Below are positions 22,720 through 36,195 of a DNA stretch of 64,000 bases, in pieces (position 1 is the stretch's first letter; the number at the start of each line of letters is the position of its first letter). Origin of the DNA: Paralvinella palmiformis (lineage: Eukaryota > Annelida > Polychaeta > Terebellida > Alvinellidae); assembly GCA_025642065.1 (NCBI GenBank), contig JAODUP010000150.1:186001-250000 (forward strand), given 5' to 3'. Position numbers and translations under genes: made by a program. The notes beneath the pieces were generated by a model, which was given only the letters and a program-made list of their open reading frames with translations, had not been told where the DNA came from and did no database searches.

Positions 22720-25310
22720 GGTACAATATGTTCATAACTTCGTTTGAGGAAAAATGAAGTAGAGGGTGTATTATAATTAAATTGATCTCATTGGTAACTC
22801 AATAATTTATAATAGTTTGTTTCTGACAACTTAGTTTCCTTCACAATTTGATGCTAATTATGGTGTTCCATTGCTACTTAATGCAGTAGTTTCATTAACA
22901 GGAGATACACCGGGCAACAAATTATGTAAAATATCAAAACATCAAACATTAGCTTATACATGTTTTATTAAAAACATAATGATACAAGATACGTAAGGAA
23001 TGATCCACTTCATGGGTTAAATAATAGTCCATTTACAGGCATGCAAAATATAACGTGGACATTATTAAGCCTTTACCACCAGCAGTAGAAAGAGATATAC
23101 ATTAATAAAGAGAACAGGCGACACAAGCAAGAAGAGAATCTATCTAATCCTATTTTTTCCTCCATGAAAAACTTTATTTTCAAATCTCTCCAGTATTCTA
23201 ATGCCAGTTCTATACACTATACACACAATAAGTAGTGTGGCTTATTCCAGTTATTGAAAATACTGTTTCAATAAATTAACAAAGACCTTGTTTCAGTTTA
23301 TAATGTTGTCTGTTCAAGTAATGCCATTATAGTTTTCTAACTTACTCAGTTATTGATATTCGAGCTGACAAATGATGAGGTCATTGGATATTTGTTATTT
23401 GTGTACAGCAATAATAATATGGCATCATTAGTCCAAACAATAACATCTAATAAACTTTCCCCAAGAAGATAGCAACAATTATTTAGTCAGTACTAAAGTA
23501 ACAATGGCAAAATTAAATGGCAAATATACACTTCAAATTTTGAAAGTAATAATTCACAGAAAATACAGAACAATAAAAAAGGTATTTTCTGTTGCCCAGT
23601 CCGGGGACAATTTACAAATCAGACATTAAAAAAGGAAACACAGGACTGAAGAAATCAGAAACAGATCCGTATTTTATCACAATAACAGTCATCTGGAATA
23701 TACCGAGAAAAAATTAAATACATTGACAATTAGTCATGGATTTGAATACAGATGGACTTAGTTATATAATTATGTGGAATGTGGGTTTTGACAAAAGAAC
23801 AGTGTACCACATGACCTGCTACTGTAATTAACTGAACAAAATTATGAAAATATCTAGACAAAAAACAGACTTCAAAATAAAATGGATTATCCATACTTGA
23901 ACTATGAAGGAATGGACATACATATCAATATGACAATAACAGAGACCCACTGGGCTTGTATATTCATACAAAAACCCTTTTACAGTCAATAAAAACATCA
24001 TTGGTATTATAAAAGGAATGTTCTATATGTACAGTGGTACCATACACACAATTATATTTAACATTAACCCTGGTGTATTATATCATAAAACACACTTTTG
24101 GAATCCTCACTTGAAATATGAAACAATAACAAGGACAGATTTCTCCTTAAAAACGCTGTGTTTGTGCATGTGTGCATGTACATACACACACATGTGCATA
24201 CACATTTATATGAATGGGGAGAAATGAACATTTGCTTTACTTGTATGTACAGACAAAATGGAATGACAAGTTACTGATTACAATCTGTTTATCAGAATCA
24301 GCTTTCAGAATTCCAGAAGAAATATTACAACTTATCCAAAATGCACCATCACTAAACACTATTATTACAGAATGTTGAAGGCCATAGAATATTAACCCCA
24401 GAAAACTGATAAACATGTGGAATACAGGCTAAAATAAAGAACAGGTCAAAGTTCATTACCTACAGTTGGTTGATATAAAACCACAGTACCATCTTGCATA
24501 AAGTGGTTTTGAAAACAGAAAGTCATTAGCATTCTGCATTAAAAAAGCAAGCTACCACAAACAAAATACTGTGCAGAATGTTATACAATACTGTACATTC
24601 AATATGACTGTGTACAATACACTGTGTCTTAATTGTGTCATTGGAAAATCTGGGTCAAATCAGTTTAAGAGCAGAGAAAAAAAAGGTCAATTAAAGCAAA
24701 AAGAAATTAACATCACTCAAATTAAAATAAGTCTAAGGAAGGCCCTTTTCACTCATATTACATTTTCAACAACAAAAAGTTAAAACAGACCCCTCAGTAA
24801 ATTTATTACTTTTTAGTGTGGTTTAAAAAATAATATTCTGTGAGAATATAACTGAAGGTTGAGTGAATTTTATGATGCTGGCCAGTAGTACACAAAACAT
24901 CACTGAGTTTGAGTATGTCTAAACTGCTGCTAATTGTTAGTAGGATAGCATTAATGTTGTTATGGCCCAATTTAGATTATAAACAGTTGTACTGAAACTG
25001 TGGAAAGAACTTCATTTATAAACTTTTGCTGAAATTGTTCTACATAATAGGCATACTGAGCAGGAAGCTGGCTCTAATACAGGCAGCATTAAGTACATAC
25101 AAGACACCATAAACGATTGTGTTATGGATCATACAAACTGAAGCTTTCTTTGGGAGTCTGATTGTATTATTGAACTTCTTCAGTAGACATAAACCAAAGA
25201 TATATTATTATGTTTGATGGCACACTTCAACAAATCTTTACAACTAAATATTAACAATTAAAAATCAGTCAGCACATTCTGTATGCTAAATGATGTTTCT
25301 ACAGTGACTA
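22720..25310. other. Probable 3' region of the SH3BGRL gene; no repeats or ORFs supported
   Basis: A 2.6-kb AT-rich stretch strikingly free of recognisable transposons compared with its surroundings. A minus-strand AATAAA is at 22964-22969. It may hold a long 3'UTR of the minus-strand SH3BGRL gene, and its true last exon, but no single terminal exon can be chosen by eye. Confidence 0.3.
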
Positions 25311-25314
25311 GTAC

Positions 25315-28300
25315 CTGCTCAAACTTCTGGAACATCGTCTCTACATTCGTAATGTATGCTGTCACCTGTAAGGATGTAGTATATGCATACAGAGAGTACT
25401 CTGTGACCTAGTTAGGAGCCATATTTATGATAATGTGATACAATTTGGGAAAGATGTTAAGATAATGAAATGCATGGATCTTAATAACATTCCTGCCTAT
25501 AAAATCCAGTGGACTTAGGACACATACAACATCCATCATTGGTCACATCAACTATTACCCACAATGCACTGGCATGAGAATGGAAAGCAGACGACAACTA
25601 TTAGCAGTTGGAAGGAAACATCAACCTAGTCTTCAGATCCTGTTTTGTTTGGCTGCTGCTGAAATGATAATTTGAAAATATCACTAAACTAATGATTACC
25701 TAACAGTTATATAATGCTGTGGTTCTTAATGATAAAGATATCTACGTAACATAGAAAACTATGTAAAACGAAATGAATACCATCAAATATGAAGAGAATA
25801 AACCATAACGCATTATTAAGTACTTTCACTCAATATAAACCTAATATATTTTGAACTGTCTAAATGATCAAAAGGTATCTTTTAAGGTGGCAAGTTTGTA
25901 CATGAAAAGATGATTTATTTTTCTTTCTTTTAAGTTGCTTCATTCCAGCCATGCCAGACACTGGTCCAATTCTAAACTCAGGCCATAAGAGAGTAAACAG
26001 TGTGTGTGTGTGTGTGTGTAATAATTCAATACACTTGTACAATATTGATTTACAGCTGTATAAATGACACTATCTACTGATACACATGTGTACCTAAGTT
26101 TGATAAATCTATGTACAATAATAATTATATCTTCGTTAAAACACATTATGCTATGTTTAATTACAGCTTAAAGCTATATACATTGAAGTAAGATAACATC
26201 CTATAATTCACTAAATCACACAATATTTGTTAATTATAATATACAATAACAAATCAGGTTAACTACCGTATATACACGTGTATAGGCCGCACTAGTGCAT
26301 AAGACGCACCAGGTTTTTGGACCAATAAACCCCCCTTGAGTCGAACCTGTGTATAAGACGCACTAAAATCTGCAAATTTATTCAAAACCCAAAATTTAAT
26401 CATTGTCACTATCTTCATTGAACATCTGTTGTATCTGTTTGTGTGTCATCATACATGTCGTCACCTTCTTCCTCAGAGTCAGATTTGTCATGCCGTTCAT
26501 CCCACAATATATCATCTTCTGTGCCATCTAAATCATTGCTGATAGAGCACTTCTTTGGTAATAATGCCAGGGTCAATTTAATCCCAGGCCGTTTTCAGCA
26601 ACTGTGTGAAGATAGGTAACAACGGCCACTTCAGGTTGTCTGCTGCTGTGTGTTCATTTTGTTAATGTTGTCTGAAGTAGTTTATTAGTATTTCCCATGT
26701 GCCAGCTTTGGAAGTAATTAACACATTGTTCCCTGTAATTGTTTTCCTTTGATGTGGCTTCTATGGTCATTCTTTGCATGGCCTCTTTACTGTTCTGTTC
26801 AATTACACACACTCACATATTTCGATATTAATGACATGTCTTAGATAGACCAAAAATAACATCTGCCTGTAATAGTTTATGGAGGTGACCATATTGGTCA
26901 TAGTTTGGCCGTTTGTAGGATCAGGCTGCCGTACTTTTCTGGATTCCTGTGTTTTCTGGATTCCTGTGCATCAAACAGATTCATTGCGATCCGATCGGAT
27001 TATTTGACACCTCTAGATAATAAACCATGTGCTGGCCATTCCCAGACAGCCTTGGTACCAGCGACGATGATCTGACTCTGACAACATTACCCATAAATTA
27101 TTACTTGACAACAGGGCGAGGCCACGCTACTCACTGGGTGTGCGAAAATATCCATTTTAGTGATAATTTTAGACTTCAAACGTGCCACAACTCAACATGA
27201 AATTGTCTGCTAAATTCTAAAACATACTGGGACTTGTTAGTGTGGCAGACAGTCTGATTGGATAATCTTATCAACTATGTAGGAATGTTAATCGTCGCGT
27301 AGTTATTTCTGTAGTCACGTCTCCGCAATGGATGAATAAACAGTTACGTGTTGTTACAAAAACTGAATACATGTGATCAATCCGAACACCTAAAGATCAT
27401 TGTCGCCTGTTAAGCCGGCGACCTTGGAGACCTGTGAACTTTACACTCTGTTGTGGTCACGTCAATAATTAGAGCATTAGATTAAATAATCATGGCGGTT
27501 ATCACGATTAAGTTTGGCTTCAAAAGACAACAGCGAAAACACACCTATTTAATTAGTTTTTTGTTCATATGCTCATTATTAATGTTGAAAAACAATATTA
27601 TTATATTTTCCCCATAATTATGCCAAATAGTACCTTCCCTTTTAGTCTGGTGGTGATTTCGTGGTATTAAAAGTGCTGCCTATATACCAGTATATACGGT
27701 ACTAATTAAATAGCTTATGTTCACCAAATTACATAAAAACAACAAAAAAGAAATATGTAGAAATATAATTAATATATAGTCAACTGGTGAATATTGAGAT
27801 AGTAATATTTAAAATAATTATTTGCAAATCAGAAATGGTGAAAAACTGTAGCTTAAGTACATACTAATAAAACTGGTGAGCTTCCAGAATTAATTTATGT
27901 TTTATTTGTTTCATTCTTTACCTATATATTTAATTTATAGACGGCAAAGTCTAAAGAATCTGTTTGATTTGTAAGAAAAGACAATTCATAAATCAAAATC
28001 ATAAACTGATTGATATAAAAACTGTAGTCTAGATTGTAGAAGCTGATATTACCACTAAACTGATATGTACAGTACTCTGATATAGTTTACTTGACTCATC
28101 CGGTGAAGAATACTGAAAACAAAATACATCATCACACCTACGATGTCAGCAAGAAATATTAATGTTAATGCTCAGTTAGTGTGACAAGGATATCAAGGTA
28201 AATGATAGTATTAGTATGGCAGGAAATATACTATGATGTGTGTGCACATTTTTGTGTCTTAAGTATTAAGAAACTACTAACCGCTACTTAAAACAAACAA

Positions 28301-31300
28301 GCTAGACAAGTCAGTTATTCAAAACCACATATATTACCTCGTAGGTGTAAAAGTGAAAAATGAACTAAAAACTGATACAATGTACGTAGAGTGGTTATTT
28401 ATAAAGTTATAACATATACAGTCCTAAATGTCTGAATTTTTTTCAATATACTGTCAGAGTTAATGAGTGGCAATTAAAACTAAACATACTATAATCTGGG
28501 ATCCACATTCAAGAAAAAAATGTTAATATACTAGCAGGTATATATGTAAACAAGCTATCCCCCACATTCATATGAGGATCCACTTGTGTAGGCATTCTCA
28601 AATCACACAACATTCTGAAAGTTCAGTAGCATTCTGAATGATTTCTGAACCAGAACAGGATTCTGGATGTACATAACACTGAAGGTCAGTCTAAACACAT
28701 CTATAATACGACAACATTATAATAACGTGGCCATAAAGTAACCATAAAGAACGTTATGACACAGCTAAGTCGACATGCTGTAACTAAAAACTGTATCTGG
28801 GTAACAGGAATATTATAATATAACACCTGCTCAGTATTCTCCTTATCCTCATCATAATGGTCTATAATTACTTCAGTGCACTTCACGGTTGCCTTATGAT
28901 CTTTGTCACCATTCACCTGATGATTATGTATTACATAGTGAAACAAAAGAAAGAGTGTGTGTGTGTAAAACGAAAAATGTCTCAGGTTAAATTAAAAGAA
29001 AACATGAAAAGGCATTCAAAATAACCCAGGAAATTAAAACTAATTGACAGATAATTGTCAAGCTAAAACTTATAAGTAAATAAACCTGTATTAAACTACA
29101 CTGTGACATATATCTCACAATATGGAAAGTGTTTCATATTAATGAAATCATGAGTTTATGCAGTACCTCATCCAGCACAATTTCTGCAGAAGACTGTTTC
29201 TTTGATGGCGCCATCTTTAGGAACTCAAAAAGTTCATCACACTCATTAGCTTCATGGAAGTCTTCATAGTCCTGTATATACAAACATAATATCAACTTAT
29301 TGATTAAACTTGTCAATAACATATGCTGCTCTAGTAGAAGGAATAGTGATATTACGTTAATGTTTATTAGGCAAAAAGCAACAAGTCAAGATCACTGTCT
29401 TATGTCTGTGGCCAGGATAGTTTCGAAGTTTCACACTTCTGTCATATATCAGTTTAATTATAGGTTTCACTGTTACTTTATTATATTATGGCTATAATTG
29501 TTTTAAATATATATTTATTTATGTTATTAAGTGGGTGAATAAGTGTACAGAAACATTCTGTTTAAGTGTATGTATGCTAGTCATATAACTCAAGGTAGTA
29601 TATTATAGTTATGGTTAAGTGGTTGTATTCTTCTAAAATAAAACAAAACTGAGCTGACAAAACTTCAAGTTTTATTAATGATAAATGCTCATAAAAAATC
29701 ATAAAATTATATAAACCTGTCAAGCAGTCTGTCAGAATATTACATTGATATTGTTTGGAAAAATCCAATCATTCTAACACCTACTGGTATTGACTTTTCA
29801 GCTCTCAACCTAATACAAAATCTCAGTGGAATGTGACATACAATAAGTAACTCATTAATGTAATAAGTGTATACTGATGTAATAAAACCAGGTTCTGAAA
29901 GAACATTATTTATACTGTCTCATTTCTCATGCAATGCTGTAATATTTGTGTGCATTTACTTTGTTTAAATGTTCCAAAGTTCAAATTACCAAACTTCAAT
30001 ATGTTTAGTTGAAATAAAACTAGTGAAAAAAATGTGAACATATTTCAAATATCAACAACATATGATCTGGATCATATAATACAAACAATTAGCAGATTGG
30101 TGAAGTCAAAACAAAATAAGAGTACAGCTACCGGATAGTAATGCATATTCATTCAATTAATAACAATACTACTAATTTAATTAATGCAAGATCAATGTTC
30201 ACAATCATTTCTAACATGTAGTACACAAGACAGTTAGCTGTATTTATTAATGTAATGTGCAGATCACGAAACTGCCAAAAATATCAGACATAGCTAAAAT
30301 GTAACAAAAAGGTATTTCACAAAAGAAACTATAGAAATTTACCAAACCACCCCCTCATTTAAAAATGATAAATAAGAAATTCCTTACATGGCAGCTAAAA
30401 TAACACTCTGACCTAATATTTGAACTATTAATGGGATAGAAAAAAACATTTACTACTACTAAATTGTATCATCTTTCACCAAATTACCATTGGAAGTCAT
30501 TTGGTAACCATTTTCAAAAAGTAGGCACAAAACATCAACATTTCAGATTTTTTCTATCTAAAATTCAGACAGATACATGACCTTTGACCTGATTCATGAC
30601 ACCAAATTATCTACTAACAAACATCCATTATTATCTAGCCATGATGGCACAGTTAGTTGGAGCATAGGACTTGCACCTGAAAGTTTTACAATATGCAACA
30701 ACAACAGCAAAGTGGCCAGAGAATTTAACATAGCAGAGAAAGTATAATGAAAATATAATCTTTTCAAAGCTTTCAATTCTGCACCATCTTATATTCAAGT
30801 AAGGCCATTTCCTGTGAAACTGACTGATATGCTGACCTCATCTTACATATACAAAGTCGACTTATACATAAGTATATGAAGTATTCTGATTGTAAAAGTA
30901 ACCAAAATTATAAGCTGATTTGTAAACAATTTTTATAGTCTAAATAATTGTCTTTTTGCTAAATTGAACAATGAACAAGATATCACTCTCTACTACTGAC
31001 AGCATCAATCATGTGGACAAATGACTTAGGCAACTATTAAACAATACAGCACAGAATCTCACTGACATGCATTAAATGACATGTAAATAATACTTACACC
31101 TAAATAGTCTTGATCACTAAACACCTGGGGTGGCAGTGGGTTTGGCGTCCCTCTAGCCTTGGCATGTTCCCTCATATACTTTCTATCCTCTTCACAAATT
31201 GCTAATGAGATGTCGATTTCTTCAAAACATATCTTCTTTGTTTCGAGAACCTGCTTGATAAATTCCTGCTTCTTTTTAATCTGAAAAACAAATTCACAAT

Positions 31301-33915
31301 GTGATTACCTAGAACTGTGTATAACTTCAGACACTTAGAACATACTGTAATAAACCTGCTGAACACACACTGCACCAGTCACTGATGAGTCTTATATTAA
31401 TAATAATAAATCATATTAATATAAAATATTTACTAGCAACAGCAACTGAAAGGTTAGTATTGTCAAGTGGGTGGTTAGGTGTGTATGTACAAAGCAGCGT
31501 TCCAGATAACACTGACAGGTCTCGCTCGGGTCAGTGACCCGACAGTGGCAGCCGAGTGACCCGACTGACCGTCGTCTGCCAAGGCAGAGATATTTGTTAA
31601 TTTTCCTTGTACAATGCAATCTTTCTCAGGTCATCACCACTGCTGCTTCACGGAGTGTTCTCAGCATCATGCATTGCAATCAATTTATGAATGAACTTTA
31701 ATTACGAGATAATGTGAATAAGCTTGTCCAATTCACTTCACATGATGGCCAATCTGTTGTCCCAGTTTTATACACCTGGAAGCACAGGACAACCACACAA
31801 TGAGGGGGAGATTGCATATACAGTAGGCCTACTGCACAAGGGTGTCACTGCTTGCTGCCACTAATCTTGATGAATGTGTCCAACTGAGAGCTGCTGTGTG
31901 TGTGTGTGCGCCTGTGCGCAGGGGGGCATCAGCAGGTGCATGGGTCATAAATGATTGAATTACCAGTAATTGCTTGGTGCTTTATTTACTCTAAATAGAA
32001 TATTAGCTGCTGATTTTTTTCGCCACTGTTTGGATGATGTGGTTAAAGCAGCATGCTGTCAATGAACCAAAGTATTTCTTTTGTTTACATGCCTTGGACG
32101 TCCTCTAAACATAATAAATCATTTGGAACATGAGAACATAGCGTAGAACCAGGAGGTTTAAAATCTCAAGTGGACCACACCAGTGAACTTATAAATTGGC
32201 CTGGAAAGTTATTAAGTTCATCTACACTAGATAAATGATGATACGTATGTACATGTATTTAGGTGATTATGTGGAGGACAGTACACATGAGAAGCAGCCT
32301 CCAAACTCGAAATAGTGTAATACTTGTGCAAAACACACTATAATTTATTAATTTAGTTCTAAAAAAACACCATAATAAGCAAACTTATCAAATTAATATA
32401 CTCAGTGTTGCCCTAGGTGGGGGAACTGCCTATTTTACATATCAAATTATCATACAACATATATTTATTACCAAAAACTATGAATTGAAAAATATTTCAA
32501 AATTTGTAATTAATATTTAGTATTCAAATGGCAGAATGCCACTTTAATATAAAGAACAGATTCAGGGCATGACACTTACTCTTGAGACAACACACCCCCT
32601 GTATAAAACTAATAATTTACTAATGTAGACAAATAGTTCACAAAGGTAATTCGACCATGTGTCCAAGACACAAAAAGTAAATAAAGTTCAATTAAAATTC
32701 ACCTAGGTAGTCTATAATACTGCCATTCTATTTACAGACAATAAGTCTGAACTAATGCTCCAGATTGAACACAGTCATTAACTAGTCTGGCACACACCCC
32801 ACTCCTGACACAATGCCACAATATGTGATTTACACCTTTTGAAGGATATCAGACAGAGATAACTAGCTCCATTCGTTTCAAGTGTTCCGCTCCAAAGATG
32901 TCGATTCACCGAAATGTTCACCACAAACCAAGTCTTTTCAGTATGTAATAGAGTAGACGACCCCTTACAAAAAAATAGGCAGCAGCTCACCTGCAAAAAC
33001 ACTGTGACATGGCATTGCTAGAGGGAGATATGGATCAGGGAGGGGGTAGTAAGCACTGGCTGTGTGGTAGTGGTGGTCACACTAACACAGTTGGGGAAAA
33101 TAGAGTATTTGGTATAGATATAGTAACATATTAACATATGTTAATCTAGTTGTAAACACTGTTTTCCATCAACACTTTCAACATAAATCCATTCTTACTA
33201 CACACTGACTGCCTACTTATTAGGTACTATTTAATATTAGATACACTATAATAGTGTAAAATCTTTCACAGTCACTAACTCATCATTGGTACAGGAAGGA
33301 CGGATGTTTCTGGTCATACTTATAGTACTCCCAGTCTAGTACATGCCCTTTGTCGGTAGTGGTTTTGGCCAACAGACCATTTCTAATCATATTCACAGAC
33401 TAATGAATCTACTCAACTCTACTTCCTTGTATATTTATAGCAATTTCCAGTCTCCTTTGTTTGTCAGTTTGTGTACGTAGTAAACAATTAATTTTAATGC
33501 AGCACTCTTGAATCCAAATGGATAAAATAAGCAATTTCAAAATTAAAATAATTAATAAAAACCAGTTAGTAACAGTCTTAAATAGTCTTAATAATCAGAC
33601 ATACCATTATAAATACATCAAGTACTAGATATATATACTATAATATAGTATACTAGTCTAGTAAAGTTAAAATAAAATTTTTAATATTATATCCATACGA
33701 TATTTTGTTAATAATGTCTTTTGATACAGCTGTACATATTGTTGTGATAAAGACAAAATAAGTAATAACATAGAAAACGCACAAATTATGTCATTAAATC
33801 ATTAATCTGACATATACTAATACTAATGTCAAAGTAGATGAGGGTTTATTACTTTGACAGGCACACCCACCTCCTTATTGCCGGAAGTACTTGATATGTA
33901 AATCTTTAAAACCAT
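25315..33915 (-). CDS. SH3BGRL: SH3BGRL-family thioredoxin-fold protein (SH3 domain-binding glutamic acid-rich-like)
   Basis: Exons with phase-0 joins: 33871-33915 (MVLKIYISSTSGNKE), 31098-31280, 29167-29271, 28827-28916 and, less certainly, 25315-25365. Residues 1-111 cover the family fold: an N-terminal beta strand, IKKKQEFIKQVLETKKICF, a conserved LPPQVFSDQDYLG turn, then DYEDFHEANECDELFEFLKM. The glutaredoxin CxxC is absent, as is normal for the family. Exon 4 encodes an acidic/charged tail (HYDEDKENTEQ), matching the Glu-rich tails of longer members such as SH3BGR and fly Sh3beta. These are small cytosolic adaptor-like proteins of poorly defined function. The 25315-25365 exon (VTAYITNVETMFQKFEQ) has good borders but no known homologue; an alternative last exon is at 25626-25658. 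The 3' end is unresolved. Human SH3BGRL is about 114 residues. Confidence 0.88.
25626..25658 (-). CDS. Candidate alternative terminal exon of the SH3BGRL gene
   Basis: After an ATTTCAG acceptor the phase-0 frame reads QQPNKTGSED and stops (TAG 25628-25626). Joined to exon 4 it gives a 151-residue protein with an acidic end. It precedes the 25315-25365 exon in transcription order, so the two would be mutually exclusive. Only 30 coding bases, hence weak evidence. Confidence 0.35.
   Translation of the reverse strand, partial: QQPNKTGSED
25999..26019. repeat. (GT)n microsatellite
   Basis: About 10 GT units in the last SH3BGRL intron. Confidence 0.9.
26266..27699 (-). mobile_element. Degraded pogo/Tigger-like DNA transposon
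   Basis: Terminal inverted repeats: left CCGTATATACACGTGTATAG, right (complement) CCGTATATACTGGTATATAG, extending about 28 bp with few mismatches. Each end is bordered by TA (26264-26265 and 27700-27701), the expected target duplication. Inside, the minus strand at 26415-26600 encodes KKCSISNDLDGTEDDILW followed by an Asp/Glu/Ser-rich tail. This resembles the C-terminus of pogo-like (Jerky/Tigger) DDE transposases. The catalytic core is not recognisable, so the copy is dead. It sits in the large SH3BGRL intron. Confidence 0.7.
30637..30700 (+). mobile_element. Truncated head of SINE family 3
   Basis: GCCATGATGGCACAGTTAG and the following 40 bases align with the tRNA-like head of the SINE at 42235-42577 (complement). 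The B-box is decayed. It lies in an SH3BGRL intron. Confidence 0.45.
31281..33870. other. SH3BGRL intron 1, no further gene
   Basis: Contains a GC-richer patch with repeated GTGACCCGAC motifs near 31530-31570 and a short GT/GC run at 31899-31915. No supported ORF; the short frames here end at random. Confidence 0.6.
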
Positions 33916-34088
33916 GATGAATGCACGAAATAAATAAGGAAAAGGAAGACTTCTTGTCGATCTGTCAAATGCGATGATTACTATCAATCGTGCAAAAGGG
34001 ATGCCGCTGATTTTCAGTCGAGACTTCTAGATCTATTTCCTTCTTCCCCAAACAAACCAGCAAGCAGAAACAACTACATCAAAGTTGG

Positions 34089-34096
34089 TGACGTCA
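34089..34096. promoter_or_regulatory. Perfect CRE palindrome (TGACGTCA) upstream of SH3BGRL
   Basis: The consensus CREB/ATF site lies 174 bp upstream of the SH3BGRL start codon, in the expected promoter or 5'UTR region. An identical octamer at 46778-46785 is about 810 bp upstream of the nested lectin-like gene. Function is inferred from the motif and position only. Confidence 0.45.
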
Positions 34097-34099
34097 TTG

Positions 34100-36195
34100 A
34101 TTTATGCGTGTTTAGCAGCACACAATGGAGTTGTTTTTATGCGGGCTTTCTGATCTCTTATTAAGATATAACTTGTTTTGTTAATTCATCAGTAGGGTAT
34201 TATTGTCTAGTGTGCGACTGGCCTCAGACAGCACGGGTTGACATTTTCACGATGTGTCAAACCCGTCTTGCCTTAGACCCCTAATATCGTCCAACTTGTT
34301 TTTATTTAATTAATAATTTAATTATGACTATATCTAAGCCTCTACCTCTAAGGTAAAGCCCGTAGGAGTTATTCCAGTAATAACTATATGGGGGTTATGG
34401 GCGAATAATACATGGGTGGTGGAGTTTGAACAATAGAAAATTATGGAGGGTGAGTAGGCTAGAAAAATTCTAATTATCGTTGGTCGATTTTGTGCATATC
34501 TACTAACTAGTACTAGTATAATCTAGACTATGTTAGTATGTATGATGGTGGGTGTCAGGAAATTGAACACCGTGTATATTTTATGTAGAATCACGAATAT
34601 CGTCGGAGATAATGTAATAGTTTAACACCGAAAAACATTAGTGTATTTACATTAGTATACAAAATAAATCAAATAAAAAACGACCACAGTGTTTTACCTA
34701 TTCAGACATTTTAACCTGATTTTTGAGGCCACATAGTCCACTTGGATGCTGCATTACTATCATAATTTATTCGGGGGACACTATAAATGCCTAATGCCAA
34801 AATAAGCAATTCCCTCAGGAGACAATATATCCTTATACTTCGGTTTGTAGGCATACAACAAATCACTAACTAAAACACAATCTAGGATGAATATTATCAC
34901 AAATGGATACTTCTAGAAAGCTAACAGATCATGCACATAAAATATATTTATTAGCAAACCTGCATAAAGTGTATTAATCTGAAGGAAAAAAGTATTATAA
35001 CTAACTTTGTGCATGGCATACAAAATGAGACTACTTTATAAAATGGGAGCAGTTCATATATAGATGCCATATTTAACAAGGAATAATAGTGCAAACTAAA
35101 TTAAAAAATATGGGTGGTCGAGTGTAATAACAAATTTAAAACTTAGGTGATGTGTCTAGGAGAAACATTTGATGGGGGTAAACCAAAGTGCTTCTGCCAC
35201 TCCCATACAATTATTTATGGAATAGCCCATTACCCTGGCAAATATAGGGATACAAAAACATTACAATCACAGTATAGTAGAGACTCAACAGTTACAGTAG
35301 TCAAGTTGAGTAGTAAGTAGTTCAACCGAGCAAAATATTATGTTGAATGGAAAGTGCTAGACATCTATAGTGTATTAGACTAGAACAATAAGCAACACAT
35401 TTACTCACATTCTGATTCAGAGACTTGAAATATGATATTCCAGTATTTGTTACTTATTAACATACAAACAATGTATCTGTTATAATTTGTGTCATCCAGT
35501 GACAGTTAGAGCAGCCAATGTTATTGCTGTTAATACTTGATATCACTTAATTATTTAATAGTTTGATCTGAACCTTGACAATATTTAATCAATTAATCTA
35601 TTCTAATCTGTTATGCACAATTAAGCAGATTATTTTGGTTGGAACATTCTAAATATCTAAAAACACAAAGGAACACCAACTATTATTTGTATATTTAAAT
35701 GGCCTGTTTCTTTATTTCTTGATACTTTATCCCCTGATATTTCTTTGCAGTAGTCAGATGTTAGGCTCCAGCCTGTTGTTTAGAAGCCTAAGATATGGCT
35801 CATATTCTAACATAATATCTACAGCATAAACTAATTAGATGGAAGTAACTAGATGAGATACAGATGATAGGTATATGTTTCTGAACAAAACAATAACAAA
35901 GTTCATTGTACCATAGAATAACTGTTCCTGGCCAAGAGTATCGCCTGATTACTGGAAAATGTAATTATCTATATTTTATTAGCATTTGATGACAATTAAA
36001 ACCCCCAAAAATTATTACTTGCATGAAAGGGATGGCAGCGATCCACACCAAAAAGGTGTGAATAATGTCAAACTGAAATAGAAGCACATACATCCTCTCC
36101 TCCAGCATCCAGACATGGGATCAAACACATTGAAAGTAGTTAAGTACAAATACAATTATTTTTCATTGGGTCAAATATATGGTTGTTGATTAACC
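34100..36195. other. Intergenic DNA upstream of SH3BGRL
   Basis: AT-rich, no ORF of note. An imperfect inverted repeat (ACGGGTTGACA at 34233-34243, TGTCAAACCCGT at 34255-34266) lies about 320 bp upstream of the SH3BGRL ATG. Otherwise nothing recognised. Confidence 0.5.

Noticed and set aside
28701..28946. 81-residue frame spanning an SH3BGRL exon
   Set aside because: Only 28827-28916 is exon; the rest reads into introns past good splice sites.
31530..31572. GC-rich patch with GTGACCCGAC repeats as a promoter or CpG island
   Set aside because: Too short, inside an SH3BGRL intron, and not associated with any start of transcription I can support.
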